This document shows, in pieces, positions 9,100-18,180 of a DNA stretch of 64,000 nt; position 1 is the stretch's first letter, and each line of letters starts with the position of its first letter. A program made the translations under genes and the position numbers. The DNA is from Anaerobutyricum hallii. GTDB taxonomy: Bacteria > Bacillota > Clostridia > Lachnospirales > Lachnospiraceae. The notes under the pieces were generated by a model. That model had not been told where the DNA came from and ran no database searches. It saw only the letters and a program-made list of their open reading frames with translations. The stretch is from positions 799,219-863,218 of the forward strand of contig NZ_LT907978.1 in NCBI RefSeq assembly GCF_900209925.1. Direction: 5' to 3'.

Positions 9100-9239
9100 A
9101 TGTTTACAGGTAGTGTAGTATAAGTAAAGCAGAGGTGTTATCTTTGTAAAAACGGGAAAAATGCTTGCTTTTATAAGTATATTATAGTAGAATGTCAACG
9201 GTTTAAGTTTGATTTTGATTAGGAAAAGAGGTGAAATTC

Positions 9240-9365
9240 ATGGACAGTTGTGATAGTACGGGGCAGAGTATAATTTGCGGTGGTATGTGTTATAAAGAAG
9301 AGTTTAAAAATTTGGATGTGACTGGATATGGATTTCGTCAGAGAAGTAGTTTAAGAAACATCTGA
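9240..9365 (+). CDS. Possible 41-residue small protein upstream of mgtE
   Basis: GAGGTG at 9229-9234 sits ahead of an ATG that opens a 41-codon frame with four Cys among the first 17 residues (MDSCDSTGQSIICGGMC). No family is recognised. It lies in the long leader between the NUDIX gene and mgtE, so it could be a leader peptide, a small Cys-rich protein or chance. The good ribosome binding site is the main support. Confidence 0.35.
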   Translation: MDSCDSTGQSIICGGMCYKEEFKNLDVTGYGFRQRSSLRNI

Positions 9366-9439
9366 TTTTTTATGTTTTTATTGTATAATATATAGAACTA
9401 CTACTTTTAGATAGTTACCATTATACATTGATCGTTTTT

Positions 9440-9526
9440 CCACCGCGTGGATTCCTATACTTCACAGTTAGTAATTGGTTGACATACTGCTGAAAAGTTT
9501 TGGAAACTTGATGCGGTGGGTTTTTT
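9440..9526 (+). promoter_or_regulatory. Candidate switch-like leader of mgtE
   Basis: CCACCGC (9440-9446) can pair with GCGGTGG (9513-9519), which is followed by TTTTTT at 9521-9526, giving an intrinsic-terminator shape just before mgtE. The same 5' segment can instead fold locally as CCAC-CGC-GTGG (9440-9450), and AAGTTT/AAACTT (about 9495-9509) makes a small stem between the two. Mutually exclusive pairings ahead of a magnesium transporter gene suggest attenuation. The known M-box consensus was not recognised. Confidence 0.4.
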
Positions 9527-9555
9527 ATGCCCTTTTAAGGGTCGAAGGGAGATGT

Positions 9556-10950
9556 ATGATGGAGAAAATGTTAAAAAAACCAGATTATGCGAAAGAGATT
9601 CTGGAGATTATGCATGGCTCTTTTTCGGAAGAGGATATGCTGGAAAGAATTTCCGATTACCATGAGAATGATATCGCAGAAGCCTTTGAATTACTGTCAG
9701 AAGCGGAGCGAAAAAGATGGTACCGGATGTTTGGTCCGGAACAGATCGCAGAGATTTTTTCTTATATTGATGATCCGGATTCCTATTTGAAGGAATTACC
9801 GTTAGATGAGGCTGCGAAGGTACTTTCTTATATGGATTCGGATGATGCGGCTGATATTTTAGATGAAATGGATCACTCCACTCAGGAAAAACTGGTGGGA
9901 TTACTTGATGAAGAATCAGGACATGATATTAAGATGATTCTTTCCTATGAGGATGATGAAATGGGTAGCAGAATGACTACGAATTTCATTGTGATTCATA
10001 ATAATCTGACAATTCGTCAGGCGATGCGTGAACTGGTGCAGCAGGCGGGAGAGAATGATAATATTTCTACAGTGTATGTTCTTGATGAGAATGACAAGTT
10101 TTACGGTGCGATCGATTTAAAGGATTTAATCGTAGCAAGACAGCAGGATAACTTAGAAGATATCATCAGTACTTCTTATCCGTATGTAAATGATCATGAA
10201 AAAGTTGACGAATGTATTGAGAGAATTAAAGATTATGCGGAAGATTCTATTCCGGTCCTTACGCAGGAACATCTCCTGATCGGTGTTATTACAGCAGTGG
10301 ATATTGTAGAAGCTGTTGATGAAGAGATGGGAGATGACTATGCAAAGTTAGCCGGTTTAACTGCAGAAGAAGATTTAAAAGAGACAACAGCACAGAGCAT
10401 GAAAAAAAGACTGCCATGGCTGATCATTCTTTTGTTTTTAGGAATGGGTGTATCTTCTGTTGTCGGCGTGTTTGAGACAGTTGTTGCTGTACTTCCGGTT
10501 GTTATGTGCTTCCAGTCTTTAATTCTTGATATGGCAGGAAATGTCGGAACACAGTCTTTGGCTGTGACAATTCGTGTACTGATGGATGAAACACTAAGCA
10601 CAAAGCAGAAATTTGGCCTTGTAGTAAAAGAAATGCGAGTTGGATTTTGCAATGGTCTTTTTCTTGGAATTCTTGCTTTTGTATTTATCGGATGTTATAT
10701 TTGGCTGCTAAAAAGTAATCCGATAACACATGCCTTTGTAATTTCCGGCTGCGTTGGATTTTCTTTGATGACAGCGATGGTTATTTCAAGTATGGTCGGA
10801 ACACTCGTACCGATGTTTTTCCATAAAATTAAAATAGATCCGGCGGTTGCATCCGGACCATTGATTACAACAATTAATGACCTGGTTGCAGTAATTACTT
10901 ATTACGGTCTGGCATGGCTTTTGTTAATCCATGTCTTACAAATGGTTTGA
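9556..10950 (+). CDS. mgtE: Magnesium transporter
   Basis: This 464-residue MgtE-type channel has the usual order: an N-terminal superhelical domain (AAKVLSYMDSDDAADILDEM), two CBS domains (about residues 125-250, with VYVLDENDKFYGAIDLKDL and GVITAVDIVEAVDEE), a plug helix and five membrane helices containing GNVGTQSLAVTIR. The cytosolic domains sense intracellular magnesium and gate the pore. GAAGGGA precedes two adjacent ATGs at 9556 and 9559; the first is used. An in-frame TTG at 9475 lies inside the leader hairpin and is rejected. Confidence 0.92.
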   Translation: MMEKMLKKPDYAKEILEIMHGSFSEEDMLERISDYHENDIAEAFELLSEAERKRWYRMFGPEQIAEIFSYIDDPDSYLKELPLDEAAKVLSYMDSDDAADILDEMDHSTQEKLVGLLDEESGHDIKMILSYEDDEMGSRMTTNFIVIHNNLTIRQAMRELVQQAGENDNISTVYVLDENDKFYGAIDLKDLIVARQQDNLEDIISTSYPYVNDHEKVDECIERIKDYAEDSIPVLTQEHLLIGVITAVDIVEAVDEEMGDDYAKLAGLTAEEDLKETTAQSMKKRLPWLIILLFLGMGVSSVVGVFETVVAVLPVVMCFQSLILDMAGNVGTQSLAVTIRVLMDETLSTKQKFGLVVKEMRVGFCNGLFLGILAFVFIGCYIWLLKSNPITHAFVISGCVGFSLMTAMVISSMVGTLVPMFFHKIKIDPAVASGPLITTINDLVAVITYYGLAWLLLIHVLQMV

Positions 10951-10971
10951 TTACTATTTGATTCATTAGGG

Positions 10972-11105
10972 AAAACAGACGAAAAAAGAAACAATACCAT
11001 ATCCCATCTGCTCTGTAGTCGCTGTGTTTAAGATGCTCATCCGCATCTTAAACACGCTCCGAAGCCGCATCTGGGATATGGTATTGTTTCTTTTTTCTGT
11101 GTTTT
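10972..11105 (+). repeat. Large palindromic element, type A, after mgtE
   Basis: It begins 22 bases after the mgtE stop and is in the sense orientation. The outer arms pair through GAAACAATACCATATCCCA. The core has TCTGCTCTGTAGTCGCT on the 5' side, a perfect 13-pair inner hairpin (GTGTTTAAGATGC/GCATCTTAAACAC), and CGCTCCGAAGCCGCATC on the 3' side. The 3' arm ends in CTTTTTTCTG. The sequence just outside (ATTTGATTCATTAGGGAAAAC, 10957-10976) is repeated inverted at about 11816-11840. Confidence 0.85.
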
Positions 11106-11360
11106 GGCTCCAGAAGGAATGAATGAAATAGTCTTTGGAGAGAGATGGGGGGAGAAATCAGAAGACTACTGCTTGCTCGGAAGATGTATCGTATAGGAGA
11201 TTAAAGTAGTCACCTTTAGATTTGTCTTGTTGCGAGATATTGTGACAATATAATGATAAATTTATCATGTATAGTGATAGCTTGCAATAGCATCTTATCA
11301 TCATTGACAGCATCGCGGAGATAGTATCAGAATAAGCCACAACTTTTTGAACTCTTCCCC
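11106..11360. other. Intergenic stretch with no recognised feature
   Basis: About 250 bases between a palindromic element and tandem repeats. It contains short AT-rich inverted repeats such as ATTTATCATGTATAGTGATA near 11258, but no frame with a ribosome binding site. Confidence 0.45.
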
Positions 11361-11735
11361 CGTCCTTCTGGAGCCAACAAACAGAAAATAAAAAGAATAG
11401 ATTATAGGAAATGTAATGTAAGAGCAGATAAATAAAATTGTCTGACAGATATACTTTCTAAGCAGCAGGAGACTTCAGACCTCTTCCCCTCAACCCTCCC
11501 AGAGACTATTGCATTCCGTCCTTCTGGAGCCAACAAACAGAAAATAAAAAGAATAGACTATAGGAAATGTAATGTAAGAGCAGATAAATAAAATTGTCTG
11601 ACAGATATACTTTCTAAGTAGCAGGAGACTCCTGACCTCTCCTCCTTCTCTTCTCAAAAACTATTGCATTCATTCCTTCTGGAGCCAACAAGCAGAAAAT
11701 AAAAAGAATAGACCATTGCAAATGTAATGTGAGAG
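11361..11735 (+). repeat. Tandem direct repeat, about 155 bases, 2.4 copies
   Basis: Units start at 11361, 11518 and 11671 with CCTTCTGGAGCCAACAA, continue into AAAATAAAAAGAATAGA, and include ATTGTCTGACAGATATACTT in the first two. The third unit changes about 65 bases in and becomes the palindromic element at 11691-11815. The same TCTGGAGCCAA start is found at 6577 beside another type B element. This is neither CRISPR-like nor coding. Confidence 0.8.
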
Positions 11736-11815
11736 CAAGTAAAAATGCCGAACAGGCATTTTCTACGCAGTGATATCTTTACAGTTGCAATGGTCTATTC
11801 TTTTTATTTTCGTCT
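11691..11815 (-). repeat. Large palindromic element, type B
   Basis: The arms AATAAAAAGAATAGACCATT and their complement near 11785-11810 enclose an inner hairpin AAAAATGCCGAACAGGCATTTT. The flanking motifs are degenerate (GAGCAAGT, GCAGTGATAT) compared with the 6586 copy. It lies upstream of the next plus-strand gene, so unlike most copies it is not at a gene's 3' end. It forms the right half of a composite bounded by inverted repeats at 10957 and 11840. Confidence 0.7.
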
Positions 11816-11989
11816 GTTTCCCTCTAATGAATCAAATAGTTATGTTGTAAATTTTCTTGGGGTAGGGTATACTATTATACTGACACAAAAGAAGATGTTT
11901 CATTTGCCCTTTTCTGGGAATTCTAATAGTAGAAGATGGTTTTCAGAAAGTGTTGCAGGAGACATCTGAAGAGAGGAAGCGTATAGCAG

Positions 11990-13189
11990 GTGAAAGATGA
12001 CGAGATGAAAAAATATTTAAAAATAGGAATTACCGGCGCGGCAATACTGGCATCAGGTATTTTATGTGCATTTGTATTGTTTAAAATGAGGGTTATTATT
12101 GAACTGTTAAAAGGTATTACAGGAATTTTGAAACCATTTTTATATGGGGCAGTAATTGCATATCTGCTTGCGCCATTATGTAATAAAATAGAAGAAAAGC
12201 TGTTTCAGACTTTTCCAAAGGCCAATAGAAAAGCAAAACGTTTTATCTGTTTTATAGCGATTGTCATATCGTTATGTGTGGCATTGGCAATCGTGTGGAT
12301 GGTAATTATGCTTATTATTCCACAGGTATGGGACAGTGTAATGAAGATCATTGATATGGTACCGCAAAAAATTACGATACTGAATAATTGGATTGAACAT
12401 ATGCTGGAAAATCAGCCAGAACTTCAGGCATATTTTGAAGAATTTGCAAATCAGGCAGAGAGCCATATTAACAGTCTTTTAAATGTGGATACGATACAAA
12501 AAGTACAGAGTATTATCAATAGCCTCAGTGTACAGGTTTTTGGTGTGCTTGGTGTTTTAAAAAATATTTCGCTTGGATTTTTGATTTCGGCATATCTTCT
12601 CGGAAGCAGGAAGCTGTTTGGAGCACAGGCAGGATTGATTTTACATGGTGTATTTCCTGATAAATGGGCAAGAATTATTGAAGAAGAGATTCGTTATACA
12701 GATAAGATGTTTAATGGATTTTTAGTAGGAAAGATTATTGACTCTGCGATCATCGGATTATTGTGCTTTGCAGGACTCTCTTTCATGGGATTTGAAGCGC
12801 CGGCATTTATCGGTGTGATCATAGGAATTACCAATATTATTCCGTTTTTTGGACCGTTTATCGGGGCAATTCCATGTGGTCTGCTGTTACTTTTAGAAAA
12901 CCCGATGCACTGTCTATATTTCATTATTTTTATTTTTGTATTACAGCAGCTTGATGGTAATGTAATCGGACCAAAGATTCTTGGTAATACGACAGGTGTT
13001 TCAAGCTTTTGGGTATTATTTTCCATTCTTTTATTTGGAGGAATGTGGGGAGTTGTCGGTATGGTTATCGGAGTACCGTTATTTGCGGTTATTTATGACA
13101 TTATAAGGAAACTGGTTTACCGCGGACTTCGCAAACATAAGAGAGAATCCATGATAACGGATTACGAGGAAAAATATCATAAATCTTGA
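11990..13189 (+). CDS. AI-2E family transporter
   Basis: This 399-residue membrane protein has the layout of the AI-2 exporter (DUF20) family: paired N-terminal membrane segments, a soluble amphipathic part at about 100-200, then a C-terminal block with PAFIGVIIGITNIIPFFGPFIGAIP and FVLQQLDGNVIGPKILG. Family members export autoinducer-2 or act as Na+/H+ antiporters; which applies here is unknown. The start is ambiguous between GTG 11990 and ATG 12005. A type A hairpin begins directly after the stop. Confidence 0.85.
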   Translation: MKDDEMKKYLKIGITGAAILASGILCAFVLFKMRVIIELLKGITGILKPFLYGAVIAYLLAPLCNKIEEKLFQTFPKANRKAKRFICFIAIVISLCVALAIVWMVIMLIIPQVWDSVMKIIDMVPQKITILNNWIEHMLENQPELQAYFEEFANQAESHINSLLNVDTIQKVQSIINSLSVQVFGVLGVLKNISLGFLISAYLLGSRKLFGAQAGLILHGVFPDKWARIIEEEIRYTDKMFNGFLVGKIIDSAIIGLLCFAGLSFMGFEAPAFIGVIIGITNIIPFFGPFIGAIPCGLLLLLENPMHCLYFIIFIFVLQQLDGNVIGPKILGNTTGVSSFWVLFSILLFGGMWGVVGMVIGVPLFAVIYDIIRKLVYRGLRKHKRESMITDYEEKYHKS

Positions 13190-13347
13190 TTTGTAGATTT
13201 GGTGTAGACGAAAAAAGAAAGAATACTATATCCCATCTGCTCTGTAGTCGCTATATTTAAGATGCTCGTCCGCATCTTAAATACGCTCCGAAGCCGCATC
13301 TGGGATATGGTATTCTTTCTTTTTTCTGACTACTCTAAATCCACAGT
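13190..13347 (+). repeat. Large palindromic element, type A, after the AI-2E gene
   Basis: It starts one base after the stop codon, in the sense orientation. The arms pair through GAAAGAATACTATATCCCA on the left and TGGGATATGGTATTCTTTC on the right; the single difference is a U-G wobble, which keeps the pairing. The conserved internal loop and inner hairpin are present. It is the left half of an inverted pair with the element at 13537-13700. Confidence 0.85.
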
Positions 13348-13536
13348 TAGTGAGAATGGGGATTCTTCAGCAGGTTGTGGCTTCCTAGAAGATTAAATTT
13401 GAAAGGATTGACATTCAAATTGTTGTAGGTTGTCTACTCTTTCTATTCAAATGGAAACTTCCAGAGGAAATGTGTCAGACCTTTAGAAGTTAAATTCCCG
13501 AAAAGTCATATCCTTCTGGTGCATTCCATGTTGCCC
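13348..13536. other. Interior of an inverted pair of hairpin elements
   Basis: About 190 bases lie between two type A elements. Its left half (AATGGGGATTCTTCAGCAGG..., AAAGGATTGACATTCAAATTG) resembles the sequence after the element at 29885-30046, so the repeat unit extends beyond the hairpin. No coding frame was seen. Confidence 0.5.
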
Positions 13537-13700
13537 AACTGTGGATTTAGCATAGTCAGAAAAAAGGGAAAAATACTATATCCCAGATGCGGCTTGGGAG
13601 CGTGTTTAAGATGCGATAAGCATTTTAAATACAGCGACTACAGAGCAGATGGGATATAGTATTTTTTCCTTTTTTCGTCTATACCAAATCTACAAATCAG
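13537..13700 (-). repeat. Large palindromic element, type A, inverted copy
   Basis: This element carries the core in the opposite orientation to the 13190 copy, with arms through GGGAAAAATACTATATCCCA and a T-rich partner ending CTTTTTTCGTCT. Its outer end (ACCAAATCTACAAATCAG) is the inverted form of the sequence at 13188-13204. It lies upstream of a plus-strand gene. Confidence 0.8.
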
Positions 13701-13774
13701 AATTGCATTTTTACTTCCGAAGGTGTATAAATATTTTATATTATATTATGCGATTTGAATTAGGAGGTGTTGGT

Positions 13775-14797
13775 ATGACATATGAAGAGGTAATGAAGAA
13801 AGCAAAATCAGAAATAGGACCATATTGTAAGGTTTGTCCGCAGTGTAACGGAAGAGCCTGTAAAAATCAGATGCCAGGACCGGGGGCTAAAGGTGTGGGC
13901 GATGTTGCTATGAGAAATTATGATGCGTGGAAAGAAATCCGTATTAATATGGATACCATTTGTGAGAATGTAACACCGGATACAAGTATTGAGTTGTTTG
14001 GAGAGAAGTTTGCCTATCCGTTTTTTGCAGGACCGGTAGGTGCGATGAAGCTTCATTATGGAGAGAAATATGATGATCTTGAATATAATGATATTTTAGT
14101 ATCTGCCTGTGCGGCAAATGGAATTGCAGCATTTACGGGAGATGGTACGAATCCGGATGTATTTAAAGGGGCAGCGGCAGCGATCAAGAAGAATCATGGA
14201 CAGGGAATTCCAACAGTGAAGCCATGGAATATTGAGACGATTCGTGAAAAGATGGATATGGTACAGGAGGCAGGTGCTAAGATGGTTGCGATGGATATTG
14301 ATGCAGCAGGTCTTCCATTTCTTAAGAATCTGAATCCGCCGGCAGGAAGTAAGACAGTAGAGCAGCTTAGTGAGATTGTTAACGCAGCTGGAATTCCTTT
14401 TATTGTAAAGGGAATTATGACTGTGGCAGGTGCAAAGAAGGCATTTGATGCAGGTGCGAGTGCAATTATCGTGTCTAATCATGGAGGAAGGGTGCTTGAC
14501 CAGACACCGGCAACAGCGGAAGTGTTAGAGCGGATCGTAGAATGGAATCAGGGAAGAATGAAGATATTTGTAGATGGCGGTATCCGTCAGGGAACAGATA
14601 TTTTCAAGGCGCTGGCGATGGGAGCCGATGCTGTCCTGATCGCAAGACCATTTGTACAGGCGGTGTACGGTGGAGCAGAAGAAGGAGTAAAGCTTTATAT
14701 TGAGAAGCTTGCAGCAGAACTTGCGGATACGATGGCGATGTGCGGAGCAGCTTCGATCAAAGACATTAATCGAAGTATGCTGTACCGTCCAATGTAA
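13775..14797 (+). CDS. FMN-dependent alpha-hydroxy-acid oxidising protein
   Basis: The 340-residue TIM-barrel protein belongs to the FMN-dependent alpha-hydroxy-acid dehydrogenase family. The catalytic and FMN-binding signature SNHGGRVLDQTPATAEVL is near residue 240, and VDGGIRQGTDIFKALAMGAD with AVLIARPF binds the phosphate. A Cys-rich N-terminal patch (YCKVCPQCNGRACKNQ) is shared by the anaerobe members and is absent from classic lactate dehydrogenase. The substrate, perhaps L-lactate, is not established. The ATG at 13775 follows AGGAGGTG; longer in-frame versions run back into the palindromic repeat. Confidence 0.85.
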   Translation: MTYEEVMKKAKSEIGPYCKVCPQCNGRACKNQMPGPGAKGVGDVAMRNYDAWKEIRINMDTICENVTPDTSIELFGEKFAYPFFAGPVGAMKLHYGEKYDDLEYNDILVSACAANGIAAFTGDGTNPDVFKGAAAAIKKNHGQGIPTVKPWNIETIREKMDMVQEAGAKMVAMDIDAAGLPFLKNLNPPAGSKTVEQLSEIVNAAGIPFIVKGIMTVAGAKKAFDAGASAIIVSNHGGRVLDQTPATAEVLERIVEWNQGRMKIFVDGGIRQGTDIFKALAMGADAVLIARPFVQAVYGGAEEGVKLYIEKLAAELADTMAMCGAASIKDINRSMLYRPM

Positions 14798-14858
14798 ATT
14801 TTGGATGTGGGAGTCATCTCACATCTGATATAAAAAGAGAAAGACAGGAAACAGGAAA

Positions 14859-15521
14859 ATGAATAAAAAAGACACTGTAGTATTTGATTTAGACGGAACA
14901 TTACTTGACACATTAGAAGATTTAAAAAACAGTGTAAATTATGCAATGCGTCATTTTGATTATCAGGAACGTACGTTAGATGAAGTTCGAAGATTTGTCG
15001 GAAATGGAATAGTGTTACTTATCCAGAGGGCAATTCCGGGAGGAAAAGATGATCCGAATTTTGAAGAGGCTTTTGCATTATTTAAAGAGCATTACGGAAA
15101 GCACTGTAATGATACGACAAAGCCATATGAAGGGATCATGGAGCTTTTGCATATTTTAAAAGAACATAACATTAAGATTGCGATTGTTTCTAATAAGGCA
15201 GATTTTGCAGTAAAAGAATTAAATGAAATATATTTTAAAGGGATGATTTCTGTCGCAATCGGTGAAAAAGAAAGTGAAGGAATTCGAAAGAAACCAGCGC
15301 CGGATACAGTGAGAGAAGCCTTAAAAGAGCTTGGAAGTACGGCAGAAAGTTCTGTTTATGTTGGAGATTCTGATGTAGATATCGAAACGGCACGAAACAG
15401 TGGTATGGATGAGATTTTATGTGACTGGGGATTTCGTGGCGAAGAATTTTTAAAAGAACATGGAGCGAAGATCATAATCAAAAAGCCAGAGGAAATCCTG
15501 ACTTTTATCGGAGTGGATTAG
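14859..15521 (+). CDS. HAD-family hydrolase, phosphoglycolate-phosphatase-like
   Basis: This 220-residue haloacid dehalogenase-fold phosphatase has motif I VFDLDGTLLDT at the N terminus. A helical cap of about 70 residues follows, then IVSNKADFAV (motif II region), Lys in RKKPAPDT, and VGDSDVDIETARNSG (motif III/IV). This is the Gph/PGP-like subgroup, which hydrolyses small phosphate esters. The specific substrate is unknown. It follows the FMN enzyme by 61 bases, and the two may be co-transcribed. Confidence 0.82.
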   Translation: MNKKDTVVFDLDGTLLDTLEDLKNSVNYAMRHFDYQERTLDEVRRFVGNGIVLLIQRAIPGGKDDPNFEEAFALFKEHYGKHCNDTTKPYEGIMELLHILKEHNIKIAIVSNKADFAVKELNEIYFKGMISVAIGEKESEGIRKKPAPDTVREALKELGSTAESSVYVGDSDVDIETARNSGMDEILCDWGFRGEEFLKEHGAKIIIKKPEEILTFIGVD

Positions 15522-15645
15522 AGAATCCAAGAAGTAAGAGTAGAAATAAAAAAACTTACCTTTATTTGCCATTATATTTCTTTTGAATCTGCACACAATA
15601 GGATTACGGTATTCCAATCGAAGACTCATTACGGAGGTAGAGACA

Positions 15646-15867
15646 ATGGCAAGTAATAAAAATTCTTCATCCAACAGAACAGAAGTACCGGAAGCAAGAG
15701 ATGCAATGGATCGTTTTAAAATGGAAGTAGCTGATGAGCTCGGTGTGAATTTAAAACAGGGTTATAACGGCAATATTACTGCAAAAGAAGCCGGCTCCAT
15801 TGGAGGAGAAATGGTTCGTAAGATGATTAAGAAACAGGAAGAGGAGATGGCTGGTCAGAGCCGTTAA
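15646..15867 (+). CDS. Alpha/beta-type small acid-soluble spore protein
   Basis: The 73-residue protein shows the SASP family layout. ARDAMDRFKMEVADELGVNL is followed by YNGNITAKEAGSIGGEMVRKMI; the family motifs are KxExAxExG and GxxGGxMVxxMI. These proteins coat DNA in dormant spores and are degraded by the GPR protease, normally at an ELG-type site, which matches ADELGVNL. GGAGG at 15632-15636 supports the ATG at 15646. The gene is direct evidence that the organism belongs to a spore-forming lineage. Forespore-specific transcription is expected from the family, but the promoter was not recognised. Confidence 0.9.
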   Translation: MASNKNSSSNRTEVPEARDAMDRFKMEVADELGVNLKQGYNGNITAKEAGSIGGEMVRKMIKKQEEEMAGQSR

Positions 15868-15930
15868 GTCTTGTTGATTCTTTAGCGATTCTTTAGAGAA
15901 AGTCCCTTACTGAAATCAGAATACCGTAAG

Positions 15931-15985
15931 AACAAGCTGCCTGTCCTTTAAAAATATAAGAACAGACGGCTTGTTTCTATGTTTT
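15931..15985 (+). terminator. Intrinsic terminator after the SASP gene
   Basis: AACAAGCTGCCTGT and ACAGACGGCTTGTT pair (two wobbles) around a loop of about 18 bases. TTTCTATGTTTTT follows. Confidence 0.75.
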
Positions 15986-16011
15986 TCTATCAGTTTTTCG
16001 TCAAATTTTTA

Positions 16012-16040
16012 TAGACAGTGAATATTTCTCATGTTATAAT
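16012..16040 (+). promoter_or_regulatory. Sigma-A promoter of tig
   Basis: TAGACA (16012-16017), a 17-base spacer and a perfect TATAAT (16035-16040), about 90 bases before the tig start codon. Confidence 0.75.
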
Positions 16041-16130
16041 ATTTAAATGTGTTTTCATATATTAAAATACAAAGTGAGTTTACTATGAATAAACTTTAAA
16101 TAAGGAACATATTAAGGAGGATACTAAAAA

Positions 16131-17450
16131 ATGAGCGTACAGGTTGAAAAATTAGAGCATAATATGGCCAAGCTTACTATCGAGGTAGAGGCATCTAAGT
16201 TTGATGCAGCAATGAAGAACGCTTACAATAAGAAGAAAGGCTCTTTTAATCTGCCAGGTTTCCGTAAAGGAAAAGTACCTATGTATATCATTGAAAAAGA
16301 ATACGGAGCAGGAGTTTTCTATGAAGATGCAGCGAACGAACTTATGCCAGAAGCATATGCAGAAGCATTAGAAGAGAGCGGTCTTGATGTAGTTTCCCGT
16401 CCGGAGGTAGACGTAACTCAGATTGGAAAAGGACAGAACTTCATTTTCACAGCAGAAGTAGCTTTAAAGCCTGAAGTTAAATTAGGTCAGTATAAAGGTT
16501 TAGACGTACAGAAAGATTCTGCTGATGTAACAGATGAAGAAGTAGAAGCTAAATTAAAGGAAGCACAGGAACAGAACGCCAGAGAAATCACTGTAGAAGA
16601 CAGAGCAGTTCAGGATGGAGATATCATTACTCTTAACTATGCAGGAACTGTTGACGGTGTTGCATTTGACGGCGGTACAGCAGAGAACCAGCAGTTAGTG
16701 ATTGGTTCCCATACATTCATTGACAACTTTGAAGAGCAGTTAATCGGTGTTGAGATTAACGGTGAGAAAGATGTAGAAGTTACTTTCCCAGAAGAGTACC
16801 ATGCAGAAGACTTAGCTGGTAAAGCTGCAGTATTCCATGTAAAAGTTCTTGGAATTAAAGAAAAACAGCTTCCAGCAATCGATGATGATTTTGCACAGGA
16901 TACAACAGAGTTTGATACTCTTGAAGAATACAAGAATGATATCAAAGAAAAACTTGCTACAGCAAAAGAAGAGCAGGCAAAAGCTGCTGCACAGAACGCT
17001 CTTATCGATCAGATCGTAGAATCTTCTGAGATGGATATCCCAGATGCTATGGTAGACTTCCAGGTAGACCAGATGGTAGATGAGTTCAAGCAGAGACTTG
17101 CTTATCAGGGACTTTCTCTTGAGCAGTACGTTCAGTTCTCCGGACAGAGCATGGATGCTTTAAGAGAGAGCATGAAAGGTGATGCGTTAAAGAGAGTACA
17201 GGGAAGCCTTGTTCTTGAAGCAATCGTTGCAGCAGAGAACATCGAAGCAGACGAAGAAGACTTAAAGAAAGAGTTTGAGAAGATGGCTCAGATGTATCAG
17301 ATGGAAGCAAGCCAGATCGAAGGTATGATTCCAGAAGAACAGAAAGAGAACATGAAGAAAGACATCGCAGTCCAGAAAGCAGTTGAATTTGTACTGGATC
17401 AGGCAAATGTAACAGAAGCTACGGAAGAGCTTGATTTCGAAGAAAAATAA
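16131..17450 (+). CDS. tig: Trigger factor (ribosome-associated chaperone)
   Basis: This 439-residue protein has the three trigger-factor parts. The N-terminal ribosome-binding domain carries the signature NLPGFRKGKVPMYIIEKEYG. An FKBP-type prolyl isomerase domain spans about residues 155-245 (VQDGDIITLNYAGTVDGVAFDGGTAENQ in two adjoining motifs). A helical C-terminal chaperone domain completes it. It binds nascent chains at the ribosome exit. AAGGAGG precedes the ATG. It heads a protein quality-control cluster (tig-clpP-clpX-lon). Confidence 0.96.
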   Translation: MSVQVEKLEHNMAKLTIEVEASKFDAAMKNAYNKKKGSFNLPGFRKGKVPMYIIEKEYGAGVFYEDAANELMPEAYAEALEESGLDVVSRPEVDVTQIGKGQNFIFTAEVALKPEVKLGQYKGLDVQKDSADVTDEEVEAKLKEAQEQNAREITVEDRAVQDGDIITLNYAGTVDGVAFDGGTAENQQLVIGSHTFIDNFEEQLIGVEINGEKDVEVTFPEEYHAEDLAGKAAVFHVKVLGIKEKQLPAIDDDFAQDTTEFDTLEEYKNDIKEKLATAKEEQAKAAAQNALIDQIVESSEMDIPDAMVDFQVDQMVDEFKQRLAYQGLSLEQYVQFSGQSMDALRESMKGDALKRVQGSLVLEAIVAAENIEADEEDLKKEFEKMAQMYQMEASQIEGMIPEEQKENMKKDIAVQKAVEFVLDQANVTEATEELDFEEK

Positions 17451-17519
17451 TCGTAACTATAATCTGGTTACAGATCATTAAAATTTCTGGTTGCTGTTTA
17501 TGTAGAAACAGGAGGAATT

Positions 17520-18104
17520 ATGAGTTTAGTACCTTATGTCATTGAGCAGACAAGTCATGGGGAGAGATCTTATGACATCTATTCCCGCCTTTTAAAAGAG
17601 AGAATTATTTTTCTCGGAGAAGAAGTTAACGATACCACAGCGAGCCTGATCGTATCTCAGCTGCTTTTCTTAGAGTCAGAAGACCCTGAGAAGGATATCA
17701 GCTTATACATTATGAGTCCGGGTGGTTCTGTAACTGCTGGAATGGCGATTTATGATACCATGCAGTTTGTAAAATGCGATGTATCCACTATTTGTATGGG
17801 TATGGCAGCCAGTATGGGAGCATTCCTTCTGGCCGGCGGCGCAAAAGGAAAACGTCTGGCTCTTCCGAATTCTGAGATTATGATCCACCAGCCATCCGGC
17901 GGTGCTCAGGGACAGGCTACAGAGATCGAGATTGTAGCAGAACAGATTCTGCGTACAAAAGAGAAATTAAACAGAATTCTTGCAGAGAATACTGGTCAGC
18001 CATACGAGAAGATCGTGCAGGATACGGAAAGAGATAACTATATGACGGCCGAGCAGGCAAAGGCATATGGTATTATTGATGCCGTCGTTGAAAAAAGACA
18101 GTAG
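17520..18104 (+). CDS. clpP: ATP-dependent Clp protease proteolytic subunit
   Basis: The 194-residue serine peptidase has Ser98 in [10 protein letters not shown], His123 in [10 protein letters not shown] and Asp172 in TERDNYM, the standard ClpP triad. It assembles as a double heptamer that degrades proteins fed by ClpX. The gene lies 69 bases after tig, with no obvious terminator between them, and AGGAGG precedes the ATG. A terminator-like hairpin separates it from clpX. Confidence 0.97.
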   Translation: MSLVPYVIEQTSHGERSYDIYSRLLKERIIFLGEEVNDTTASLIVSQLLFLESEDPEKDISLYIMSPGGSVTAGMAIYDTMQFVKCDVSTICMGMAASMGAFLLAGGAKGKRLALPNSEIMIHQPSGGAQGQATEIEIVAEQILRTKEKLNRILAENTGQPYEKIVQDTERDNYMTAEQAKAYGIIDAVVEKRQ

Positions 18105-18180
18105 TATGTACTTTCAGAATCTCAATACATCAGCTTTTATGGCGGATTTTAGAAGATTTTGAGAACGCATCAAATAATAG

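Noticed and set aside
9366..9555. M-box magnesium riboswitch upstream of mgtE
   Set aside because: The expected conserved M-box segments were not recognised; only generic competing stems were seen.
11361..11735. Possible CRISPR array
   Set aside because: The units are about 155 bases long, nearly identical throughout and only 2.4 in number; there are no short repeats with unique spacers and no cas genes.
11745..11969. 74-codon plus-strand frame before the AI-2E gene
   Set aside because: It begins inside a palindromic element and has no ribosome binding site or recognisable protein sequence.
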